From assembly GCF_036417845.1 (NCBI RefSeq), contig NC_089983.1, positions 25,325,207-25,389,206 of the forward strand: a stretch of 64,000 bases of DNA. The letters are read 5' to 3'. The translations under genes and the position numbers were made by a program. The notes under the pieces are model-generated. The model did no database searches. It had not been told where the DNA came from and was given only the letters and a program-made list of their open reading frames with translations. Shown here piece by piece: positions 15,005 through 24,940 of the stretch; position 1 is the first letter of the stretch, and every line of letters begins with the position of its first letter. This DNA is from Apteryx mantelli. Taxonomy: Eukaryota > Chordata > Aves > Apterygiformes > Apterygidae.

Positions 15005-15017
15005 CACCAGGCGGCCA
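15005..15017 (+). promoter_or_regulatory. Possible CTCF-like motif
   Basis: CACCAGGCGGCCA approximates the CTCF core (CCA-S-Y-AG-R-K-GGC) with one mismatch. HOXD clusters are known to contain several CTCF sites that shape contacts with the flanking domains. A single short match by eye is weak evidence. Confidence 0.2.
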
Positions 15018-18000
15018 GTTTCTCAAGGGAGACGTGACACTGAGAGCATGTGACAGTCCTATTGCATGTTTTGAACTGGCTGCCTAGTCACATCCAAACG
15101 AAAGTCACCGTGCTGGTCACAGTTACAGAATTTTACAGAATTTTGGATCCATTCTAGGAGAGTGAATCACTGTGTTGTGTGCAAACAGTCATAATCTTTT
15201 AGGCCACTTTTGCACCAGGGGACAATAAGGAATAAGCAAGAGGCAGTTCTCCACAGATGCTTTTGAGGTCTAGTCTCTCCAGCAGGAGAAAACAGATTCG
15301 ATAACCCATTGGCATCATGTACCACACATTTAGTCAGCTGAATTTTTAAGGAGAAAGATAGATGGGTTTTATTGACAGGCTCTTAACACAGTTTGATAAT
15401 TATCTTTTAATTTGATACACTCAGGTGTTGAAGAAAATGTCATTACTCATAAACGGCATAATTTATAAATCCATAAATGCATGTTTTTTAAATAATTATT
15501 CCAATATCTATGCTTAACATATGGATCTTATACTAGAGATTACCTGAAACAGGAACTGTGTCCATTATCTGGACAGTAACTGGGCAAAATCCAATCTCCA
15601 GTAGTCATTAAAAAATTTAGAGTTAGTGAGATTTTATCTGTTTTCAAATACCACTCTAAACTTTATTGTGCTTAATCTAGTTTACTTGTTAAAGGAACAT
15701 AAAAGGGGACATTAAGAATGTGGATTTAGTGTAGCACAACAGTTAAGATGAAGAGTAATGGCTGGGAAGCCTTAACTCACAGGTTCTACTGCTATAGTAA
15801 TGTCTCAAAAATCATATTACTGGGACGCAGACATTTTTCATAAGACATATAGGCAGAATAAATGTTTTCTTTTGCCCAGCAGAAGCAGCTCTCGTGATCC
15901 TGTGAATTCACACATGGGTGTAATTTTATGCACACCCATAGCAGCTTCGATCTATCTGTTGCAAAGGCCTTTGGTCTCTGCAGAGCTGCATAAAGGTACA
16001 AGCACCCAGGCTAAGTATCTCCCCGTTTGCTGATGGGTTTAGGGGTCTCACTCTAAGACTAGGGCCACAGGCTGGATTGCTTGACTTAGTCCTGGATAAC
16101 ATTTTGATAAAGTATGATATACCAACCTGGTTAAAAGTGCCTTGGTCTGAGACTGAAATTTTTTGGATTTTATCATTTGTGACAATATGCTCTCTGACGA
16201 CATGTAGTAGAAAAGATCTATTTTCCAGGTGGTAGAAAGTCTGAGAGAGGAAATGAACTGATTGTATTTGTTTGTGCATTTGTTTATTTGCTTAAATTGC
16301 TATTTTTCAATCTTTTAATCAGCAGGGGCTGTTACCTTTTGAGAAAACAAGACCACATGAAAAACAAACAAAATTGTTTATGAAAAGATCTTTTGCAGGT
16401 CAATGGCTTTTTTTTTCAGCATAAAGGAAGCCTCATCCTGTTTACGGATGGTTCTCAGGACCGTATCATTATCTGAACTGTTAACAGTTTATATAGGCAT
16501 AATTTTAAGTCAAGAAAGATTGAAATGTTGCACAGCTGAGGTATTCACTTGACTGGTGCTCAAGGGCAGCAAATAATTTTTAGATACAAATAAAATACAG
16601 TAAGACACTGGCTCTGGAAAGTACATTTTCCTATATATTGCACAGAATTATTATGGGCCTATTTTATGGATGTGTTTGGAGGGGTGGGATAACAGGCCTC
16701 ACTATGCTAGGGAGCCAAATGATCTGTAATTTGGTTCGCCTCTGTCTTTCTTTCAACAGGGTGCCTTTCCTGAGCAGACACTCCCCTAGTTCACTGGCAG
16801 CAGAAAAGGTAAGAAAAAATGATGGTCTGAGTTTGACTTATGCACATGTGTAGCCATATATTGCCAATACAAAAGAATAAGCTTACCCTTAACTTTAGTG
16901 ACCCATCAGTGATAAGCTGGTAACAACCATGTCTTATTTGGGTTCCTCTCCATACCTTTTTCTCCTTGAACATCAGAGATTTGCCATTATTCTCAGGATT
17001 TACTTGGAATTTAGCCTAACAGAATGGCACAGGACAAATTGTAAGTATGATTTATTAGGTGTTAGAGTGAGATGGTTGGAACTACAAGGAGGACTTTCCA
17101 TTTTATTCTTTTGCCTGCAAAGATTTTTTTTTTTTTTTTAGGTAATAATCTGTTTTACTCTACTAATAATCTGTTATACTGTTTTATGTATAGGCCCCTG
17201 TCCAAGGTTTTATCAATAAATAGAGGAAATGGCACACTTTTAAAGGGAGATTAAAATGTGATGATTAGCTTGCATATTTTTGTTTTCTGCCTTACTATTT
17301 TATTCTTTGATGCTCAAAATAAATCTGTATATGCAGCCAATATCATAAATTGAAGTAGGCAGTCTGACCCTCTGTGAAGTGTTCCTTGTGCTGTACTTGC
17401 AAGAGATAAAATATTCATTCAGTCCTGTGTAGGAAGCCAGATACCAAAGCAAGCCTGAGTTCCTTGCCTAAGCTTGGTTTTCAAAGAGATGTGATTTTCT
17501 GTTATCACTTACCTATCCAAAGAATATCAAATCCATACATTCACATATACCGCTGAGGAACAGTAATTTTACAACCTTTTTCTCCTTGGAAGCCTTCCAA
17601 ATCAGTATTTTTTTCTGTCATAGGCAAAAATAGGAACACATTAAAAAATGTTTTGTTCAGATCCCTTTGTAGACTGTGGCCCTTCAGGCAATAGTCTGTA
17701 GGTAAAAATTAATATATAACTAAAATAGAATGGTCTTTTGTATGGTTTCTAATGATGTTTGAGGGAAAATAAGGCCAAGAAATAGTATTTTCATAATATT
17801 TGATAAATTGTGTGGTGGTGAGTAATTCCTGAAACAAGTCTGGTATATTTTGTCCCCATTCCAGTGAGAATCACAGCCTGTGCTCTTACCTCTATTGGCA
17901 CAACATAAAACCTATTTCTAACGGTTAGGCGTCAAATTGAACGTATGTGAGACACAACTGTTGGCTTTAATGTTGAATGAATGAATCTTAGACCTTATCT

Positions 18001-20139
18001 ATCATTTATTTGTCTCATGTGTGCACCCATGTATATCGCAGGCATTTTTATTTAATTATTCAGGAATTGGCACATGACTTGCATTATCTCCTTCCTCTGG
18101 GTATCTTGCTGACAGAACAGTGCAAAAGAGCAATCTCTAATCCAGATACCACTGAAACTGCTCATGAAGAAGCAAGATGCCATTAAAGTGCCCCTGTCAT
18201 GTGAGCAGAAATTACACTTAATACTAAGTTCATTAACACAGAATAAGGTTGTGTTCATACCAGCAAATTGATTCAGACTGCCACAAAATAGTTGTAAGGT
18301 TTCATCTTCATTTGCAAGTAAATCTTTATATATTCAGGTTATGTCATTTTGATGGATACAGAACTGCATACTGCTACAAGGCCGACGTGTATTTATTTAT
18401 TCAGGAAAATATACGGCATGAAAACATTCATTATAAAAGACTCTGTGTGGTCTAATGGCCTGATGCAGCACCACTGAAATCAATGAGAACCTTTCTTTCC
18501 ATTTTGGTAGTGCAGGAGCATGTCCCCAGTGTGAAAAACCTTCCTCCAGACTGAAGTGACTAGCACAAATGTCAAAATCATTAGGAAAATAAAACTCTGG
18601 CAAACCAGCAACCCCATAGACTGGTGACAAATTTGGAGGCAACTGAAAACACAGCTGTTTTCTAAAGTTCACATGTGAACCATATGCTCTTTGAAAGACA
18701 AGTTATTCTGGTTGCGTGCGTATGTTTATTTGTTGCTTAAAAAAAGGAATACTAACACTAGACTTGGTAAAAAAAACATATCTTAAAAGCAGCTGAAAAG
18801 AGTTGTTAAGTAGTTGACTCATCTTTAAGATTGCAAATAAACCCTTGATTTACATTGATTTCCATGAACGTGGCCATATTTTATTTTGTTTTGCTTTAAA
18901 TAACTCCTTCTCAAAAACAGGAGGCATAAATATTATTTCCAATTTTCTAAAGAATAATCAGCCCACAGTATAAAAGCTCATTTTCAGTGTCATTAATAAA
19001 GAACTGCAAACCATTTATTTTGGTTGCAACTGGTTTTACATCAGTAGTTCAATTACCAGAATGTTTCCCTGATAACCTGTGAAGTGAATCCACTCTTTGG
19101 AAGTGAACTGTAACACTATGTACAGACGAAAAAGTCCCTGTGTGCATGCACAACTGTAAGCCTCTGGCTTCACTGTATTTTCCAATATGATGTGTAACTG
19201 AACACTGCGGTCATGGGAGGTCCCCTCCCTGACGCCCTAGCGGCCACGGCACCCATCTCCTGCCTCCGGCCCTGCTCAGCCCTGTGCCCGGGACCCCAGC
19301 GCTCAGCCTGGGCCATCTGCCCCCGCCTTGGGGGGACTCACTTCCCACCAACCCCCATGAGACCGAGAGCTGTCGGTGTCTGGGGCTGACTTCCCGACAG
19401 GGGCCCTCACAAATCCCGCGAGATCCATCCCCTGGTGCTAGGATTGTTCTTTGACCCCAAATCCCACACCCTGGTGAAATGCAGAGCAAAGAGAGATTTG
19501 TCCAAAATTGTTTTATCCCATAAATAAATAAAATCACCTTCCCATTAATTCTGATGTCAACCCTCTCTGCATGCGTCCCCAGTCACAGGCCAGATGCAGA
19601 AAAAGTCTAAATTTGGCTCTTTTGCCCACTTTGATAGTTATTTTACTTTTGAGAGAGATGAAATCAGGAGAAGTGAGAAACACTGGTGGATTTTTGCATT
19701 ACTGTGGAGTAACCCTTGGTTGTCACTCTTTCTCAGCCAGTACCCCAAGTAAAAGACCCAGGAATCCCCTTGGTGTTTTGCTGGCAGAGATGTCTGTGGT
19801 CAAACCAAAGCATCTTTCTGAGCTTTAACAGTTCCGGGGGTTTCACATGTGGCACGATTTATTGTTAACTGTTTTAATATGAGGCATTTCTTTAACCGCA
19901 AGATACAATTGGGCCCGGAGAACTAGGTGATCTGCAAGACAATACAGTCTGGCCTTAAATGCTGCAAGAGGTTTTGTGTCTGCCTGCTTGTCCTTGCCTG
20001 GCCACATGTGAGAGGCGTCGGAGACTGGCAGAGTGGGAGCTGCCCTGTCCTGGGCAGCCTGGAGCCCCGCAAATCTGTGCCACCAGGAAAATCACAGCAC
20101 TTCTGCAGCTTGAACAGAATGGATACTTTCTCCTAATAC

Positions 20140-20145
20140 TTTATT
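20140..20145 (-). terminator. HOXD1: Candidate HOXD1 polyadenylation signal
   Basis: This is the first AATAAA I see on the minus strand downstream of the HOXD1 stop codon, and it implies a 3' untranslated region of about 1.2 kb. That length is plausible for HOXD1, but no downstream element confirms it. Confidence 0.25.
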
Positions 20146-20894
20146 TCTTTTAAAACCTTGCTTCGCTAAATGGATTCTGGACTAAATCAGCTACATCGGG
20201 AAAACGAATGTGAATTAACAGGGAAAGCTATGGCCATAACTCCTTTCATGCAGAAGTTTTGCAAAGAATAGCGAAGAAGACAAGGGCACTTCTCTTAAAT
20301 GGGGATCTTTGATGCCTGTGGGTAACGGGGACCATCCCTCCCCCTGCCTGCAAGAGGAAGTTTTTCCTGCTCGTCCTCTTCAGGGTTTCTCCCCCTCCTC
20401 TGCCCAACCCGGCCCCCCTCCGACGGCTTCGGGTGCACAGCAGCCCTCTCCTTGCCTGGAGACCTCCGCGGCCCTTCAGTGCAAAGGGGCAGGGGCAGCC
20501 CCGGGGCGCCGGCCTGACCGAGCCGCGGTCCGCTCCGTCGCTCCGCCGGCCGCTGCGAGGGCCCCGGCCCGCCCGGGCCCCTTCGCCTGCGTCGGGGCTG
20601 CCGCTACGCGCCGCCCGGGCCAGGTTTGCGCCGCCGGCAGTTCCGGGTGTCACGCAGCCGAGACGAAAATCCGGACGGGCGTAGGAAATTCCGCTCAGCC
20701 CTGGGCAGGGCAGCAAACCGAGGCGCGGCCGGGGCGATCGCCCTTCGGAGCGGCGGCTCAGCCCCCGCCGGTCGCCGCTGGCCGCGCTGCGCTCCGGCCC
20801 GCCAGGTCGCCTGCCAGTGCCGGTGCGAGGGACGTGGCTGTCCCGGCAGGGCTGCGGTGAGCCGGCGGCTGCCTCCTCCTCGGCTCCCGGGACG

Positions 20895-20972
20895 AGCCGT
20901 GACCCCCGTTAGCTCCCCGCTTTGCATAGGCGAAGCCGTGACCCCCGTTAGCTCCCCGCTTTGCATAGACGA
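20895..20972. repeat. 39-base tandem duplication
   Basis: Two almost identical head-to-tail copies with a 39-base period share AGCCGTGACCCCCGTTAGCT followed by CCCCGCTTTGCATAG. They differ at one or two bases near the junction. The repeat lies about 0.4 kb downstream of the HOXD1 stop codon, probably within the 3' untranslated region. Confidence 0.9.
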
Positions 20973-21349
20973 GCTCGGCCTGAGGTCTGCGGTCTCGCCG
21001 GACCTGAACCGAGGCGCGCAGCGTGCCCGCTACCTACTTCGGCCTTACGCCGCGGGCCGTTTTCTTTCTTTCCTTGCTCCAGGACGAAAATTAGCAGCAG
21101 TTTTTCGGACTGGCGAGTCTCCCTGATATCCTCATAAATAAAATTGTAAACAAGTTGCCGTAAAAAGCGGAGTTACGCTGCCGCGGTACAGAAGAGAAAA
21201 GCAAACCGCTACTGGAGGCGGCTCCCTCCGTCGGCGCAGCCGAAACGTTTCCCGGGCGGCGATGCAGCGGTGGCGGGCGGCTCGTCGGGGGTCCCGGCGG
21301 CGCGGTGCGATGCGGAGCGGAGCGGCGAGCCCGCCCCGCGGCGGCGGCG

Positions 21350-22240
21350 TCAGGAGGAGCCCGGCGCGGCGGCGAGGGGCGCCGCCAGCCCCTGCCGCTC
21401 CCGCTGCTTCTGCTTCATGCGGCGGTTCTGGAACCAGACCTTCACCTGCGCGTCGCGGAGCTGCAGCGAGCGGGCCACCTCGAGGCGGCGGGCCCGCGAC
21501 AGGTACCGGCTGAAGTGAAACTCCTTCTCCAGCTCCGTGAGCTGCTTCGTGCTGAAGCTGGTGCGCACGGGGCAGCAGGGGGGCTGCGCCCCGCACGGCG
21601 CCGCGCCGCCTGCAATGCCGAAAAACACCTCGCTTCAGCGGGGGAGAGGCAGGGAGCGGGGAGGGGGCGGCGGCCGGGGGGCAGGAGAGGGGCAGAGAGG
21701 AGCCGGGATGGGAGCAGCCCCCGCCCGCGCCCCGCGGCCCCACTCACTTCTCCCGGGCGGGCTCCGCTTCACTCGCATCCACTCGAAGGTGCGCGGCGCC
21801 GCCGGGGCCGCCCCGGGAGCCGGCGAGCCGGGCGCGGGGGCGGCCCCGGGGCCGGGGCCGGGGGGGAGGCGCTGCAGCCCCCCGCCGCCGGGGCACGGCA
21901 GCGGGTGGCCGGGCTCCGCCGGGCCGCCGCGGCGCTGCGGCGGCAGGAGGCGGCCGCCGCCGGGGAAGATGGACGTGGCGTACTGCGGCCGGCCCCCGCC
22001 GCCCTCCGCCGGCCGGCCGGCTCCGCGGGGCGGCCCGCAGCCGGGGCCCGGCGCCGCGGGAGGGGCGGCCGCGCACACCGGCCCCCCGGCGCAGGCGGCC
22101 GGCGGCGGGGGCCCAGCGCCGGCGGCGGGGCCCGGCCGGAGGCAGGCGCCTTCCCCCCGCGGGGGGCCGGGGGGGCGCAGGGCCGGGGCCCCGCGGCACA
22201 GCCCGGGCGGGCAGGCGAGGGGGAAGTAGCCCAGGTTCAT
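21350..22240 (-). CDS. HOXD1: Homeobox protein Hox-D1, two exons
   Basis: Exon 1 is 22240-21748 (donor GTGAGT) and exon 2 is 21609-21350 (acceptor after ATTGCAG), with a 138-base intron in phase 1. Together they encode 250 residues. The N-terminal region is Pro/Gly/Ala-rich, with a QYATSIF stretch resembling the conserved HOXD1 QYATS/HYATS segment. The paralogue-group-1 hexapeptide TFEWM is at about 151-155 and the homeodomain at about 176-235. Trp48, Phe49, Asn51 and Arg53 of the recognition helix are kept. The start was chosen because a TATA-like box lies about 75 bases upstream and the ATG has GCC before it. The homeodomain carries many changes from the usual group-1 sequence (for example [17 protein letters not shown] in place of HFNKYLTRARRIEIANC, and Val47). 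The C-terminus stops 15 residues after the homeodomain, about 40 residues shorter than in mammals. HOXD1 is a nuclear transcription factor acting with PBX in anterior patterning. The position at the 3' end of the cluster excludes HOXA1 and HOXB1. Confidence 0.93.
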
Positions 22241-22295
22241 GGCCCGCGAGGGCAGCGCCGCTGCCCGCACCTGCCCCGCGCCTCCCCGCGCCCGG

Positions 22296-22358
22296 CAGGT
22301 CAATATTGCCCTGATATAGGGCCGGGAGCGGGGCGGCACGTCCCGCCCCGCGGCCAAT
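22296..22358 (-). promoter_or_regulatory. HOXD1: HOXD1 core promoter (TATA-like and CCAAT)
   Basis: Minus-strand CCTATATCAGG (22320-22310) is a TATA-like element. An inverted CCAAT box (CCAAT on plus, 22354-22358) lies about 40 bases further upstream. This spacing predicts transcription from about 22285, giving a 5' untranslated region of about 45 bases before the ATG at 22240. Confidence 0.55.
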
Positions 22359-22458
22359 GGGAGCCCGGCGGGGGGAGCCCGCTCCGGGGGTCCCGGGCGC
22401 CGCCGGGCCCTGCCCAGCGCCCCGCGACCCGGGGCAGGTGCGGGGCTGCGGGGCCCCC

Positions 22459-22498
22459 CCGGCCCGGCCCGGCCCGGCCCGGCCCGGCCCGGCCCGGT
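22459..22498. repeat. (GGCCC)n pentanucleotide repeat
   Basis: About seven tandem GGCCC units lie about 220 bases upstream of the HOXD1 ATG, inside the CpG island. Confidence 0.9.
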
Positions 22499-24797
22499 CC
22501 TGTCGCCGGCCCCGCGGTGGCGGCGGCACCGGGAGGCGGGCGGGCGCCCCCCGGCCCTTGCCGGCCCCCGGCGCAGGGCCCGTGGCTCTGGGCTCGCCGG
22601 AGCCGCCGCTCACGTCGCGGCGTTTGCCGAGAGCGTGGAGAGTGAGCCCGGCTGCCCCTCCCCTGCCCCGGGTGCCAGGCCAGGCCCCGCTCACCTGGGC
22701 TCGCCCCCCATGGGCTCCCACAGGGGCCCACCTGCCCAGCCGGGAGCAGCCCCGAGGGGGCAGCCGACCCCCCAGGCACCCCCGGCCTGCCCACACCGCG
22801 GGGAGAGGGGGTGCTGCTGCACCTCTCGCCACTTAATGGTCTCAGTCCATGAGATAAGTGCTTTGCAGTCTCTCGAAAGCGAATCCCTAGGCTCACCATG
22901 TTAATGGGCTTTCATATTTCCCTTGGCGATTCAGCGGTGTTTACTGAGTGCACTGGCACAGGAAGCAAAAAGAGTGCAGCGGGCAGAAGAGTGCAGTAAG
23001 CTGCACTGTCTGGCCAAACCTTCCCACTCGCTCCCTTACTTTTCATCTTCCTGGAATGGCAGGGAACAGAAACTTGGGGGACTTGAACAGTGGAGTCCAA
23101 AAGTGATCGTCTTTCTCTAAAAGTTTACAAGCGAAGCTTGACCACCTGGTTCAAGCTACATGTAAACTTGCTTTGGACACTGCTGGGCTTCATCCACCTT
23201 CTAATACTAATAACCATGTGTCAGTACAGTTCAGAAAGGCAAGAGGGTGCCCAGGCCTGAGCTCACTTTGGCATTGGCAATGTGGGACTAGTCAGACAAG
23301 GAACATGAAGAAGGGCTGCATCATACGGCTTTGAATCACACATTTGACCTTCTAGGTCTTATGGCATGGCTATGGACTCGGTTGGGAAATGCAAGGGTTG
23401 TACCTGGCCACAAAATTATTTTATTTCTAAATAAAGGCATGAAATTAAAAATGCCTTCATCCATCATGCAGTGCTGCCTCCCAACAGCCCAAAGAGCCCT
23501 ACAAGCCGAAGTGCTATTCCCTGTGGCCAGCAAGAAGTCCAGAGATGGTACCAATCACCTGAGGGCAACCAGGATAGCCCAGAGCAGGAAAAATCCCGCT
23601 GGGCCTTTTGGGGATTTCAGAGGGCTGGGCTGGTGGCAGGGGAGGAACGTCATGGGGAGACGCAATCAGAGCATTTCACTGAGTGAGCCTCAACTCCTGT
23701 CCTTGGGGACTTGTGCTCTGCCGCTCAGCCCCAGCTGCCCCACTGTAATGCCCAGCTGCAGGCAGTAGTTCAGAGCAGAGCTGCTTGCTTTCCTGCAGAG
23801 GCCCTGATAGGACACATCCCTGGGACAGCAGTCAGGAGCCCACAAGGGCAGGGTAGTGCTTCCCTACGTGTGGGCTCTGAACAGCAACGGGGCCTTCTAA
23901 CAGCCCTGCTATCTTCCGAGCGCATCCGGTTCATCTGCTGTGAGCTGCTGTGTACTTAACCAGACTGCTGTTTCCTGATGTTTGGGTGATCCAGGGGCAT
24001 GCATACCTTGTGCTTTTTCTCCTGCATCCCAGCATTCAGTAAAACAACTATTACAGAGCAAAGGATGACTATCCAGATTAGTACTTTAAATTACTAGGGA
24101 CTCGGAGTCTACTGAGCAGTTGCTCTAAGTCCAGAGACCTAGAGCTAGATGTTCCCTAGACACAGACTTGTTCACTGGTACGGGCTGTGCTATCAGTGAT
24201 GCACTAATAATGGGATATCACCTACATTTCCTCTTGCAAAGGATGCAGGTATAAATCAGAAGAACAAAAGTTTAAGTATAAACTTAGATCAAATACTCTT
24301 TGTAAGGAAACTTAAAGTTTGAGGGAGGGGTTAAATTCTGTGTGATTTAAAAGTTGTGCAATGCACCCATAGAAAGCAGAGAAGTTTGGAAAATGTCATT
24401 TTCTGATGAAACAGAAGCCTGGGAACACCAGGCGTTCTCTTTAGCAAAGGAAGCCTGTCCTCTCAGTAAAGCATCTGCCCTCCTCCCTCTTCCCTGCTGT
24501 AAAAACTATTGCCAGCAGCAAAATAAACAGCACTGGCTCAGGAGGACTGCTGCTGCTTTACTTGAATCTTCTGCTTGCAGAACACAACTGGTGTAATTAT
24601 ATCTAAAGATGTATTTTAAACTCTAAAACAAGAGTTGTCCATGTTAATGATAACTTAGAATATTCACCCAGCTGGGTTTGTTACCAAGTTTCCCATTTAT
24701 TACCTTTTCTATTCATTTTTGCAGGACTGTTCAAGGATGAAGAAAGCAGAAATCCAATGCTGAACACAGGTGAATTGTCTCTTGTTGCTGCTCCATC

Positions 24798-24818
24798 TTT
24801 TTTTTTGGGGGGGGGGGG
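24798..24818. repeat. T9-G12 homopolymer junction
   Basis: Nine T residues are directly followed by twelve G residues on the plus strand. Such a run is prone to length error in sequencing and can form a G-rich structure. Confidence 0.9.
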
Positions 24819-24899
24819 ATTTTCTACACTCCTGAATTTTATTGTGTTTAGACTTAAATATCTAAGTCCCTATGATACAAAGTTCAGCAATTGCAACTG

Positions 24900-24940
24900 T
24901 TTTTTGTTTGTTTGTTTGTTTGTTTGTTTGTTTGTTTGTA
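24900..24940. repeat. (TTTG)n microsatellite
   Basis: About nine tandem GTTT units, preceded by a short T run. Confidence 0.95.

Larger units (their letters stand above)
5701..20400. other. MTX2-HOXD1 intergenic spacer
   Basis: About 15 kb of mostly AT-rich sequence between the two CpG islands. No open frame here resembles a known protein. I found no tRNA, no microRNA hairpin that I recognise and no clear CR1, LTR or SINE copy. There is a slightly GC-richer patch near 11.4-11.7 kb, a poly-T run near 7302-7315 and another near 17126-17140. In mammals the MTX2-HOXD1 interval is several times longer. Confidence 0.6.
20400..22850. promoter_or_regulatory. HOXD1: CpG island spanning HOXD1
   Basis: A nearly continuous GC- and CpG-rich block covers the 3' flank, both exons, the intron and the promoter of HOXD1. 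Dense CpG islands over HOX genes are typical Polycomb targets. There is a short AT-rich break around 21120-21190. Confidence 0.7.

Noticed and set aside
21305-22645. A 446-codon open frame on the plus strand across HOXD1
   Set aside because: It is antisense to the HOXD1 exons in very GC-rich DNA and is composed mainly of Arg, Gly, Ala and Pro.
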